Source of the DNA: Piromyces finnis
Lineage: Eukaryota > Neocallimastigomycota > Neocallimastigomycetes > Neocallimastigales > Neocallimastigaceae
Assembly: GCA_002104945.1 (NCBI GenBank)
Contig: MCFH01000021.1
Location: 124,001-188,000, forward strand
Direction of reading: 5' to 3'
DNA: 64,000 nt
The notes below the pieces were generated by a model. The model did no database searches and was not told where the DNA came from. It saw nothing but the letters and a program-made list of their open reading frames with translations. Every line of letters starts with the position of its first letter. Position 1 is the first letter of the stretch. Made by a program: the position numbers and the translations under genes. Positions 1 to 12,700 of the stretch are shown piece after piece.

Positions 1-124
1 TATTTAATACTTATTCGAAATATATTGTTATTATTAATTGATATTTAATTTTGTTTAAATATGTTATTTATTAAATAATTTCAAAAATTTATTCCTTCAA
101 ATAATGCATAATATAATTTTATAG

Positions 125-2610
125 GAGAGACCAGCCATTTGCTTTCCCAAAAACATCAACTTCAATTCTTTATGATCATGAGGGTAATATTAAGAAATGG
201 GGCTGGTCGGCTGATAAATATAAAACAAGTCATGCCGGGGATTATTACGTTAAAAATATTAAACTATATTTAGATGAAGATCTTCTTCCAACTCTTCCAA
301 ACCCAAGAACATTTTTACCACCAGGAAAAATTGTTGTCGATGTCATAGCTGACTATTTAAAAAAATTATTAGAAGTTTTGATGGATGAATTACGTGAAAA
401 GTATGGTAATGATGTTGGTATTGAAAATGTATTATTTTGTCTTACTGTACCAGCAATGTGGAGTGACCGTGCTAAACATTCAATGCGTGTTGCAGCTGAA
501 AAAGCTGGAATGGTTCAAAGTCGTTATTCTCAACGTCTTATTCTTGTTTTAGAACCCGAAGCTGCAGCATATTATATTATGAATTATTCTCCAAGAAAAA
601 TAGGTTTAGAACCAAATGATCGACTTATGGTTGTTGATGCTGGTGGTGGTACAGCTGATTTAATTGTTCATCGTTTAAAACGTTCAGGTAATTTAGAAGA
701 GGTTTGTCGTGGTAGTGGTGAAAGTTGTGGATCCACTTTTGTTGATGAAGAGATGTATACATGGTTAAAAAATAAATTAGGTCCTGTTTGGAAAAGAATG
801 GAAGCTGATAATATTTCTTTAGCAGAATATTTTAATGAACCATGGCAAAAAATTAAGTTAAGTTTTAGAGGTGATATGGATGACGTTTCATTTGACATCC
901 CAGCGAAACTATCTAAAGCGTATATGACTAATGAGGATCGTGCTCGTTTAAATGGAGGCGATGAAATTATAATTACAGAAAATGATATACGTAACTTTTT
1001 CCATAATTCAGTAGTAAAAATTAAGAAACTTATTCGTGATTTGTTAGATGAATGTGGTGGCAAAATTGAAAAATGTATTTTAGTTGGTGGTTTTGGTAGT
1101 TCTCAATATTTATTAAATTGTATTAAAAAAGATTTTGGTTCATGTTTTAACCAAATTTTAAGAACTGAGGAACCAGGTTCTGCTATTTTAAAAGGTGCTG
1201 TCCTTTGTGGTCTTGATCCATTCTTTATTCAAGCTCGTCGTTGTGCTCTTTCATACGGAATTGAAGCTATTGCTAAAGTATCATCATGGAAATTGGGTAT
1301 TATTCCAGGAAAGAAGAAGAAGCCTGGACTTTTCATTCAAATTGCAGAAAAGGGAGAGCTTATTGAAGCTTCACAGGTAATAATATATATATATATATAA
1401 ATGAGATATAGCTATATATATTGATAATAAGCAAGCATTCAAAATTTGATTTACTAATATTTTTTTTACCTTATGAATTATATATTATTGATTATAATAG
1501 TATAAAGAAAAGGGTATTTTTAGACCAGCTAAACCAAATCAAACCATTTTACCTATTAAGATTTATTCAATTAATGAAAGAAAAGCCGAATTTAAACGTG
1601 TACATAAAGATGGTTTTTCATATCATGGAAAAATTAGTGTGAGCATGCCTGATGTAGGAAGAGGTATCGATCGTCCAGTTATGGTTAGAATGTACCTAGG
1701 TCAACCGGATATTAAAGTTGTTGCTATTAATGTAAATACTGGTGAAGAATATTCTACTACCTTTAATCCATTTGCCAGTTTAGAAGATATGCAAAATAGT
1801 GGTAGTTCTCAATACAATTACAGTAAATTATCACACACGTATATTTGTATATTATTTTTTTTTAAAAGAAAGTAATAATATTAATTTAGTTTTTTTTCTT
1901 TTTACAAATCGTTTCTTCTTTATTTCTATTGAAAATATATTTACTAATTAATAGCAAGTGTTGATACTATGAATAAAAGTTTAATATCCCGCGCATCACA
2001 TCCTAATTTACGTGCTCCTTCTCTTCAAACTGAGTTAACTCAAGAAAAAAGTTTATATACTAGAGCTTCTCAACCTAATCTACGTCATTTAAGTCAAATG
2101 GATTCAGGATTTGGAAATACTAGTATGGTTGCCTCAAATAGAAATTCCAGATCTAATAAGGTTGGTATGATTCGATCAGGAGTAACATCTTATCCAGGTT
2201 CAGGTGCTATAGGTAGTTCAAACCCAACTGATTATCAGAATCAAACTATTTCAAAGAGATATTCACAACAAAGTCATAAAAGTCATAGAAGTAGAAAAGA
2301 ACCTGAAATTACTTGTTATAAGGTAGCACATAAATATGAACCACAAAAAGCTGATGAAATGTGTCTGCATGTGGGTGATATTGTAACTGTAGATCAATCA
2401 TGGGATGATGGTTGGGCGTACGGGAAAAATTTATCTACTAAAGATCAAGGAATCTTTCCATTAGATTATCTTATTAAGTTACCACCAACCTCAAACTATC
2501 ATTATCACCATCACCATCATCATAATAGTACTAACGTTAATTCAAATACTAACAATAATCCTAATACTTCAACAGCAAATATTAATAATTCGTTCGTTCA
2601 ACCATGCTAA
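125..2610 (+). CDS. HSPA12-type Hsp70 ATPase with C-terminal SH3 domain (5' end outside window)
   Basis: Exons read as 125-1376, 1501-1822 and 1955-2610; earlier exons lie before the window. At least 742 residues are visible. The Hsp70/actin-type ATPase shows phosphate-2 motif VVDAGGGTADL (about 630-665), a GSCGSTFVDEE segment and adenosine motif LVGGFGSSQYL (about 1080-1115). The phosphate-1 loop must lie upstream. The exon from 125 opens directly in frame (AFPKTSTSILYD, KKWGWSA), which is typical of HSPA12 proteins rather than canonical Hsp70. After the ATPase comes a serine/asparagine-rich stretch with two RASxPNLR repeats. An SH3 domain follows (about 2308-2485; KYEPQKADEM, GDIVTV, DDGWAYG, GIFPLDYL), then a His-rich tail. 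No canonical substrate-binding domain or EEVD end is seen. The SH3 tail suggests a signalling or cytoskeletal adaptor, which is inference. The ATPase and SH3 calls are firm; function is unknown. Confidence 0.85.
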
Positions 2611-2743
2611 CAGTAATAATAATAAACAAAAATGTAAAAGCAGAAAATAAATTACTTAAATCTCCTAATCGTCTTATAATTTTATTATTATTTTTGATAT
2701 ATATGACAATAACAATATTTCTTTTTACTTTATTCTTTCTTTT

Positions 2744-2776
<33 letters not shown>

Positions 2777-3251
2777 CTATTGGTACATAATATCTTTTAT
2801 ATATATATATATTCTCATTTTAATAATATGTAATATTCCTTTTAAAATATGATACTATTGCAAATCTTTTTTCTTTTTATATACAATATGATTATTTAAT
2901 TAGTATTTTTTGTTTTAATTTTATATGATAATACTAAATTTAATGTAATAATAAATACATCAATTTAAATGTTATTTTTTTTATCATTTTCCTTTAAATA
3001 AACTGTAAATAAAAAAAAAAAAAAAAAAGATTTAATTAAAAAGCAAATTCAATAATTACTAACTTTATAAATAAAATAAAAAAATATATACATATTTATT
3101 CTGAAATATATTTATATTTTATTTTATTTATTTATGTAAATTAATATTATTAAGCTAAATATAAATTAATTATAAAGAATATTTATTAAAATTTCGTGGT
3201 ATTTTAAAATATCACTGTTAGATGAGTTTATATTACACTATTACATTATTT

Positions 3252-3282
<31 letters not shown>
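2611..3282. other. AT-rich intergenic region between convergent genes
   Basis: No coding signal. It holds a 31-base T run at 2746-2776, an A run near 3011-3028 and a short ATT repeat just before 3283. It separates the 3' ends of the Hsp70-SH3 gene and the HAD phosphatase gene. Confidence 0.7.
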
Positions 3283-4711
3283 CTAGGAAAGAAAGATTTT
3301 TTCCAATGCAAGGGCAACACCATCATTAGCGTTGGAATCAGTAACATATATAGCCTTTTCTTTTAATGCTTTTATAGCATTACCCATAGCAATACAATAT
3401 TTTGATTGCTCAAACATTGTTAAGTCATTGTTACCATCTCCAAAGCATAGTATATTTTGTGAGGAAATATTTAACATTTTTTTTAGAGCTTCAATACCTT
3501 GTCCTTTATTACCAAGAAGCGGCATAATATCAATACAATCTGGATCACCTTGTGCATATATTAAGCTTTTATTGTTTGTGGTAAAAGTTATCAATTCACT
3601 TCGAAAGCCTTTATTTTTGTTTAATGCAATATGAAATTTAAATATATAATGATTATTATAAGATAGTTACTGATATATGATTTTATGATAATTTTAGTAT
3701 GACTTACCTGTGATAGCTTCTATAGTTGAAAAGATGCATAATTTATTGATTTTTAAAGTATTGTTATAAACATTATTTAAAAGTTCATCTCGAGGTAAAA
3801 TACGAATTGGCTCCTTGAAATCATTACAAATTCTTCTACTATGATACTTATCTTCATTGAAATAAGTATAACTACCAACATAAAACGCAACTTCGTAGTC
3901 TTAAAAAAATATAATAAGAATAAATTATATATCATAAAATATATTATTATTAAAATATTTTGTATAAAATTATTTTTTCTTTATAATTATTAAATTAAAT
4001 TTTTTTTTTTTTCTTTTTTCTCAAAAATTTATTTATCGTAATTAAATAAAATTTATTTTTATTTATTTATTAATTAATTAATAAAAATTATATTTAGATA
4101 CAAACCAACACCAAATTTTATAAAATAGTTATCAATTAGTTCGAGACATTTTATGAGTTCTTCAGTGGTTAAGTATATTTGGTCTTGAATTTCTTGATAT
4201 CCGTTATAAATGACACAACCATTAGCACAAATGGCTGGTGAAGGTATTCTTTTATTAGAGGTATTTTTACCAGTTTTAGTAAAAATTTCATATTCTTCTT
4301 TTGTCATAACATTCTCGTCTAAGCCTAAATCACTACGAAGCATCATTGTTCCCTGAATAGATTTACCTGTTGCTATTACCAAAGGTAAATTAGGATATTT
4401 TTCTAATACCTTTTTTACAGTATTTTTAGTAGTTTCGGAGAGTTGACATTTATGATTTAATATTGTACCATCAACATCTTTTTATATATAATAATAAAAT
4501 ATTTAATTAAGTATTTATATGATGTAAAGTATTAAAAACTTTTTTTCTTAAAAAATAATTTTAAAAATGAAATTTACATTGTAATTTTAATTGATTTAAA
4601 ATATTAAAACAATGGTTAATAAATAATATATTATAAAATACTTGTTAATTTTTAAAAATAACCTGTTACAATTAACTTTACATCTGAAGACTTTGGTAGA
4701 TTATTAATCAT
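3283..4711 (-). CDS. Cof-type HAD-superfamily phosphatase
   Basis: Four exons on the minus strand: 4711-4663, 4477-4106, 3899-3708 and 3608-3283. Together they give 312 residues, typical of Cof/YbiV-type HAD hydrolases. Motif I DVDGT is split by the first intron (the codon for its first Asp is G|AT), motif II lies in VIATGKS, and motif IV is GDGNNDLTMF near the C terminus. An ANGCVIYNG segment, usual in the Cof cap region, is also present. The family removes phosphate from small metabolites such as sugar phosphates or flavin nucleotides; the substrate cannot be told here. All introns have phase 1. The start codon at 4711 was chosen because it gives a short leader into motif I. Cof phosphatases are common in bacteria, so bacterial origin is possible, but the introns show the gene is adapted to this genome. 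Confidence 0.85.
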
Positions 4712-5166
4712 TTTATTAATTATAATTCATATATTATTAAATAAAAATAAAAATAAAAATAAAAATAAAAATAAAAATAAAAATAAAAATAAAAATTGTT
4801 TAATATATTGATAATTAATAATTAATCAAAAATTTTAAAATATTTGAAAATTATTGTATTAACACTTTTTATAAATCTGATTATGTTTAATAATAATAAT
4901 AAAAAAAAAAAAAAAAAAAATCTTTAAAAAGTTTTCAAAAGAAATAACAAAATATAATAATAATAGATAGCTATTAATTATTTTTATGTTTTGTTTATTT
5001 ATTATTATATTTTAATTAAATAAGTTATATTTAATTTTTTTTTCTACACAAAACAATATTTTTAAAAATACACATTAATAATAATAATAATTACATGTAT
5101 ATGATGAAGTAACATATAAAATACATATTACAAGTTGCATGTATTATTTCATATTATTTTTAATTC
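4712..5166. other. Intergenic region with AAAAAT hexanucleotide repeat
   Basis: Spacer between the HAD start and the Serinc stop. A run of about nine AAAAAT units sits at 4741-4796 and an A run near 4901-4920. No coding signal. Confidence 0.6.
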
Positions 5167-7676
5167 TTAGAATGAAAAGTTATCTGGAAAGAAAATCTAG
5201 AATTATAATATCATTAGATATAAATTATATAACTATTAAATATAATTAATATACTTTTAAAAAACTTACTGGAGCAACAACAGTCCATAAATATAGTAAT
5301 ATTGCTAACCAGCTAGTAATAATTTTGACCCATACACTAAACCAACTTTGTCCAACAACTAACTTAAATTCATAATCAGATGTTTCCTTTATAGTACTCC
5401 ACTTATGAATAAATGATTATTTATTAAAAATTAAATATTTTAATAATATAGAATTATATATTTTGCTATATTCGAATATTTTATTATAATATTAAATGAA
5501 AAATAATTACGTCAGTTAAAAGCATGGCAATATACATTCCTGCAAGTGCAAATATTAAGTGGAAGAAAGAGTAGTTATAAGTAGTGTTATTTTTTTCATC
5601 ATCAGAAAACTCCTAAAATTAAAGAATACAATAGAAATATATAATATATGTATTATTATTATATATATTAAAAAAAATGTATGAATAATAAAAATTACAT
5701 TCTCTTCATTATCATTATCTGATCCTTTTGAATTTAAATTTATATTATCTGATTTAAGTAATGGAACGTTTTCACTATCATCGTTATATTCATTTATAAA
5801 TAAACCATTTTTAACTGCAGCTGTTGTTGTTGAATAAGCGATTGAAATAAATGTAAAAAGAACACCCAAAAGAGTTGCTGTAAATTGTGTTTTTTTATTA
5901 AATGGATTACAATGCAAATTATCATCCGGCTCATTACTTATTGCTGAACATACAATATATGTTGAATAAATTACAATTATTGAAGCTTGTGCGATACCAG
6001 ACTATTGAAATAATATTTATTAAAACAAAAATAACAATTATATTTAATAATTTTTTTTCTTATTTTTTATTACTTATTAATATTACTACTACTACTACTA
6101 CTATTATTATTATTATTGTTGTTGTTGTTATTGTTGTTTTATTTTAACTTATGAATATACACATACTTGCGGATTAGCATATTGGACTTCAGGTAGAATT
6201 GAAATAATAGTAATAAGAATGCATAAAACCAAATTTATTGATATAAAAACCTTGTTTAATGAACATCCACTTTTACCAAAAATAACATACATAACAATAG
6301 TTAAAATAACTGCTCCAATAAGCATGCTAAATGTAGCTATAATTAAAAAATACATATACTTTTTGTCATCTGTATTTTCATAATTATCTATTTAAAAGTT
6401 TAAAATATATTATTCAATAAAATTAGGTTTTAAATTTATATTTATAATATGAAGCTACCTATTAATAATTCAACCCATGAATATGAAAAATCAATTAAGA
6501 TAACTAATTGAATAAGCATAAATAATACTGAACCAAAAATAGCTATATATTTGCTCCAAAAGATAAAGAAACTATATATATTGTTGTTATTAATGATTTA
6601 ATGAAATAAGACTTTTTTTTTTTATAAATTTTAGAGAGGTTTTAAATAACTAAATATACAAATAAATTATTTTTTTACTCACTCATTGTGAACAAAAAAG
6701 GAAAGTACAATACTTAAAAACCATATAATCATTTTTGGTCCCCAGAAACCATTCTGAATTTTACCTCGAATATTTTTTGAATTAGTTACACCAATCATTA
6801 ATATTGAAAGAATAAGATGAAGAGTACTGGAAGCAAAACATATTCGGTATATTGCTAATATCCCATAACAATTTCCATTTTTACACTCTGAATTAAATAA
6901 GCTTCCCTCTCCAATGATTAATCCCAATTTTTTATTTATATAAGGAACTAACATCAACTGAATAATTTATTTTGATATAAATTACAATTGTGGTTATTTA
7001 AAAATAAAATAATATTCATTGAATTATTATAATTTGAAAATTCAGTAAATTTTAATATAAAAAAGTAATAAATAAAAAAAAAAAGTTGATTTATATTATT
7101 AAAAGATTTTATTGGTATTATTATTTTATATATATATATTAAGGACTATTTATTTTAATAATTAATAACATTTTAATTATATTATACCCATGAAGCTATT
7201 GATGTGAATAATAACATTCCTGCATATGCAATTCTTGTTGCTACTGAAGATTTAACTATATTATAAATTAAATTTAAAAAAATTCGATTTTAACAGATAA
7301 ATTATTAAGAATTTAATTACAAAAAATAAAAAGTATTATCCTTAATACATACATGTTTTGTTAATACCTAAGCATTTTAAAAAGGTACATCCTGCACAAC
7401 ATCTAAATATTATTTATCAAACATTTCATTTATTTTTTTTTATTAAAATTATATTTTTGCTTTATTTTAAATTATTATGCTTACGCCTATTTGTTTGTTT
7501 TGTTAATTATTCAATTTATAATTTGATATATATTTAATTATAACATTAATTAATTTTTATATAATATTTTCATTTTATATATAAATCTACAAAATACTTA
7601 ATAAAAAATAATATGAAAGCTACATTCAACTTATAAGTTTACATACCAAATTTGAACCAGAACACAGTAGAGTCAT
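5167..7676 (-). CDS. Serinc/TMS1 family multi-pass membrane protein
   Basis: Exons in transcript order: 7676-7647, 7486-7485 (two bases), 7402-7353, 7255-7188, 6957-6683, 6571-6459, 6387-6167, 6001-5699, 5612-5511, 5401-5270 and 5196-5167. They total 1,326 bases, 441 residues. Family features are a Cys-rich N terminus (CCAGCTFLKC), TRIAYA, the buried charged segment LIDFSYSWVE, many hydrophobic segments, a conserved YSTYIVCSAISNEPDD stretch and a closing DWS/WTVVAP region. Serinc proteins sit in endomembranes and plasma membrane; lipid scrambling or serine-lipid roles are proposed for the family. The exons from 7402 down are strongly supported by frame. The first exon and the two-base exon are inferred: exon 1 ends in phase 0 while exon 3 needs two extra bases, supplied by GC between a TAG acceptor and a GTAAGC donor. 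An acidic/Asn-rich loop lies before the last helices. Confidence 0.85.
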
Positions 7677-8479
7677 TTTTTTAGTATTATTTTTAAAACT
7701 CAATTAATTGTTTAAATTTAATTTAATTATTTTAATTTTATATGTTTTATATACATATAAATATATATATATTTTTTTTCATTTTAACTTTATAATTTAA
7801 GAAAAAACTTTAATTTTCTTTTAAAAAATGAAATATTTAAAAAAAATCAATAATTATTGGATATAAAATATTAACAAATTTTACAATAAAAAAATATAAA
7901 TTAAAATTCATAATAAATTATATAGAAAAAAATAAATTAATAATAGTTTTATAATTAATAATAATTTATCTTTAGTATTTTATTGCAATTAAAGTACATT
8001 TATATTGATATAATATAATTAGATATTGTAGTATATTTAATATAAATTGATTCATAAGGTCCAGATAAACTGTAAAACTTTACATTCAAACGTTTTTTGT
8101 ACGTTTTATTCATTTAAAACTAAAGTTATATAAAGGATATAATAGCATAATTATATATAAACATTCTAAAAATTTTTAATGGATTAATAAGTAGATATTT
8201 TGAAACATTTAATGCTTTACTTAAAATTGATATCATTTAATATTAATATATATTACTACTATTAGTAATATTTTTATAAAAAATAACACAGTTAGTATTA
8301 TTATTTACTTTTTTTTTAGACCAGGAAGAGAATACATTATTTCTTGTATTTATTTATTTAATTTGTGATTTTACATATTGATATAATAAATAATAAATAA
8401 AAATAATAAAAAATCTATAAATATAAATATAGATATAAATATAAAATAAAATAAAATAAAATAGTTATTTAAGCTCTGC
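7677..8479. other. AT-rich intergenic region
   Basis: Presumed promoter side of the Serinc gene, running to the first retrotransposon scrap. Very AT-rich with short TA and AATA runs, and no open frame with coding character. Confidence 0.5.
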
Positions 8480-8815
8480 AATTTGTGTTGTATGGTATTA
8501 GTTTCTACCTAATAAACTAAATGAAATAAAAAAGAAAAGTAATATCAGGTATGATGGTGTGGTGCCCACTAAACTCTCCCATGGATTTATAATGTTTTTA
8601 TCCGAAGAAATACTAACATTGAACCCTTTGTACAGAACATTAAAAATGTTCCTTTGCCATATCAATAAGACATCAACGCTTTTGATTACGTTAGGTGTCT
8701 TACTAAACCTATCAAAAAGTCGTTTCATTGAGCTTCTAATGATAGGAATTGTTTAGGTATGAAAAGCCGCGAGATACTCTACAAATGGAACATGAGACCC
8801 CGATGAACTGTAAAG
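8480..8815 (-). pseudogene. LINE family B 3'-end fragment
   Basis: This stretch is clearly similar to 56430-56700, the 3' end of the family B element. Both encode LFDRFSKTPNVIKS and FNVSISSD on the minus strand, followed by NPW. The upstream part of the element is missing and the frame breaks near 8755. It is a dead remnant, abutting the family A remnant at about 8816. Confidence 0.75.
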
Positions 8816-9470
8816 CTTGTATTCTAGTAATTTTAATTAAAGTAAGAAAGCCACTATTATACTAAAGTATAATAATTATATTTGACTTCCAATGATGGGA
8901 CACCGGGCCAAAAATCAAAATTTTGTCATGGGACAAAATTATGATCTTCATTGGTTGTGCTGGTCCTCCTGGCCTGTCTTATTGTTTCTTCAGCATTGAC
9001 GCATGTTAATATCAGTAGAGATATTAACATTTTCATTATTATTGATAGGACTATTGGAATTACGTTGACTGAAAAAATTTAATAGCTGGACTATGGAATC
9101 ATAATGTTCAATACGGATATCTCTAAATGTTGGACAATCTAATAACTAATGTTTAATATTTTGAACACCACACTTGTAACATGGACAGTAGTTAGGACAA
9201 ACTGGATCAACAAATTTAGCAGCTTTTGCAATTCTAGCATCCAATTTGTATCTGCTTCTTGCTTTCAATAGCCAGTAGAAACCATAGGCAAACTCTGGGT
9301 ACTCATAATTTAATAAAATTTCTAGTTTCAATAAATTTATTATCATTATAATATTGCGCTTTGAGATCTTTCCAATAAAAGTTTTTAACTGATTTAATAT
9401 CTCAGCATGAGTAGAACCCCTTGAGAAACTTCATTTATTAAATAAATGAAAATACGTTCCCAAGTGGAGA

Positions 9471-9472
<2 letters not shown>
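8816..9472 (-). pseudogene. Internally deleted LINE family A copy
   Basis: On the minus strand this copy keeps the extreme 5' end (about 9400-9472, part of the 5' monomer), a C-terminal coding piece (about 9015-9395) and the start of the 3' UTR (8816-9000). Nearly all of the endonuclease and reverse transcriptase is gone. The remaining zinc-knuckle region reads YCPCYKCG, so one cysteine spacing residue differs from the intact copies. Its 3' poly(A) end is missing and is replaced by the family B scrap. It shows more base changes than the intact copies, so it is older. Confidence 0.75.
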
Positions 9473-9509
<37 letters not shown>

Positions 9510-9745
9510 GGCATCAAATATTTTAAACTTTATTATTAATTTAATTAAAATTATAATACATGTAATATAAAAATTAAAATAAAATAAAAATAAAAAAAAT
9601 ATGTTTAAATAAACACAAATGAATAAAAATTGGGTATAATGTATTCTAGTAATTTTAATTAAAGTAAGAAAGCCACTATCATACTAAAGTATAATAATTG
9701 TATTTGACTTCCAATGGGACACCGAGCCAAAGATCAAAAATTTTG

Positions 9746-12700
9746 TCATGGAACAAAATTATGATCTCCATTGGTTGCGCTGGCCCTCCTGGCCTGTCTT
9801 ACTGTTTCTTCAGCATTGACGCTCTTGGATGTTGCTTCAAACCTTTTGAACATTGACCATTGCTGGCCAATAGCAAAAGGCATGATTTTGGTTAGAAGTT
9901 CCGCGGTTACCGTCAAGAATGGTGTTCCTTCGTTAGTATCAGATTGAATCTGACGCTTACAAAGTTCTTTCCATTCCCTTGAATTGTAATTAATATTGTT
10001 AAAACTTCTTCCCCCAAGAAGGAATTTAAATATTTTACTGCACACACTAGAATAATCATACACATTAATATTCACCGGATTATTAGAACTATTACTATCA
10101 TTAACTAAATTACTATCTAAATTAGAATTATTATCTTCACTATTGCTATCATTACTAATATTATTATTTCTATTATTGTTATTATTACTATTGTTACTAT
10201 TACTATTGTTACTATTACTATTGTTATTACTACTATTGTTACTATTACTATTAATGTTATTACTATCTCTACTGATATTATCAATTTCATTATTATTGAT
10301 AGGACTATTGGAATTACGTTGACTGAAAAAATTTAATAGCTGGACTATGGAATCATAATGTTTAATACGGATATCTCTAAATGTTGGACAATCTAATAAC
10401 CAATGTTTAATACTTTGATCTCCACACTTGCAACATGGACAGTAGTTAGGACAAACTGGATCAACAAATTTGGCAGCTTTGGCAACTCTAGCATCCAACT
10501 TGTATCCGCTTCTTGCTTTCAATAGCCAGTAGAAGCCATAGGCAAACTCTGGGTACTCATAACATAATTTAATAAAATCTTTAGTTTCAATAAATTTATT
10601 ATCATCATAATATTGCGCTTTGATTGAATTCCCTTTGAGATCTTTCCAATAAAAGTTTTTAACTGCTTTAACATCTCCATGTTTCTTTAATTTTTTATCA
10701 AGTGTCCTACTTGATTTGCACCACGTGTATTTTCTAAATTTAGGAATGTAATTGACAAGGTGTGAGATAATACAATTTGAGTTTTTCCATTTGTTAAAAC
10801 ATCTAACCTGAGCTAACGCACATTTGGCTGACAGTGGAGGAATATTCAAATCTTTTGAAATAGAGTATAAAGATATAAACGATACAGCTTTATGAACTCC
10901 GGCAACCCATCGTATTCCTTTGTTAACATGCTTCTGAGCAATTCTAGACCTAGCTTTGTTGGATCCAAGTAATGGTGCAAAGTATGAAACTCTGCTAATC
11001 ACTTGTGAGTTAAGTACTAGTTTTTTGAAAGGAATAGGAATATTAGGATTTCTTAAGAATTTACTGACTGAGAAAAGCCCTTTCAAAACCTTGTTATTAA
11101 GAGCTTTAATTACTGGTTTAAGGGACAGATTCTTATCAAATGGAACACCAAGATAAGTATAGCAATCAGTAGTTGGAATGGGTTGTCCTGCTAAGTAAAA
11201 TGTTGGATCTCTCTTGTTCTGATTTTCTATTGATTCAGGACGAATCACCATCGTTGAACATTTCTGGATACCAAATTCCATTTCATTATACAAGGCCCAT
11301 TCATTAACTCTTCTAAGCATCTTTTTTAAGCATCCTCTTGTTGGAGCACAAATAACTATATCATCTGCAAAAAGTCCACCACAGCATCGAGTGTCACCTA
11401 AACTGACTCCTAGATCTTCGCACTCTCTAAATATATCATTAATAAAGAGATTAAAGAGAATAGGAGAAAGAGGGCAACCTTGACGGACTCCTTTCTTCAC
11501 ATCAAAAGATTTCGAGAATTGTCCATCTAATTTGACATTAGCCTTAGATGTTAAATATAAATTTTTGATAAATTGTAGACTCTTACCTCGGATTCCTAAA
11601 CAATCTAATTTATGGAGAATATTACCGATTGGGACTGAATCGTATGCTTTCCTGAGATCTAAAAAGGCCAAATATGTCTCTTTATTATCTAATTGACGTC
11701 TACGGCATATTTCTTGGATTGAAATGAAAAGACTAATACTTTCTTCCTTTTTTCGAAAACCAAATTGTTCAGGTCTAATGAAATTATTCTTTAAACCATA
11801 TTCTGAGATTCTAGTGGTGACAATTTTGGAAATCAACTTAATACCATTATTGATAAGTGATATACCTCGATAGTTATCACAATCTGTCAAATCTCCCTTC
11901 TTAGGAATAGAAACAATACTGGATTCATTCCATGAGTTGGGGAAATCTCCATCCCAAATACGGTTGAATAATTTAAGAATAAAATTTAAACCATGAGCAT
12001 CATTATCTGAAGTAGCATTACCAGAAGAATTATTATCTGTAGCATTATTAGAATCATTACTTGATGGAACTAATGCTTTGTAAAATTCAATTGGAATACC
12101 ATCCGGACCTGATGCTTTATAATTTGGAGTAGTGAGGATAGCTGACTTGACTTCATCAATACTAATATCTTGGTTGATATCCCACTCATCAAGCATAGGA
12201 AGTGAAAAACGTTTATTCGTTGGTTCTTCATACCAATGCTCCAAATCAAGACTTATACCACTTGGGTCTGATGCAAGATTTTCGAAATGATCATGCCACA
12301 CATCTAGTTGTTCTTCTGTAGCAACAACTAATTCTCCATTTTTATTTTTAATTGGTTGAGCAATAAAGAAAGAATCTTTTCCAATTTTTGCAGTTTTCTT
12401 GATCCATTTCCAGGCCTTCTTAGGATTATGACTCTTCATATACTCACATCCTGTTTTAATCCAATGAAGATATTCTTGCTTCCTAAATTCATTACATCTT
12501 TTGTGGATGTAATCAATGAGTTTACGGTAGATTTTAATTCTTTTAATAAATTCATCTATATCATAAATTCTTTCTTTTTTAAATCTCTTATACAACTTCA
12601 TTTTGATTTTTTGAAGATTAAAAATTTGTTGTGAAATATGAAATGAAGACTTTATAACATTATTTGCTGAAGTAATACTGAGCTCGTCTGCAATTGAAAA

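Noticed and set aside
2604-2852. 82-codon plus-strand ORF rich in Phe
   Set aside because: It is a T homopolymer read as Phe codons just after the Hsp70-SH3 stop. No domain or start context.
5902-6147. 81-codon plus-strand ORF
   Set aside because: It lies opposite Serinc exons and an intron, and ends in triplet repeats read as Thr, Ile and Val.
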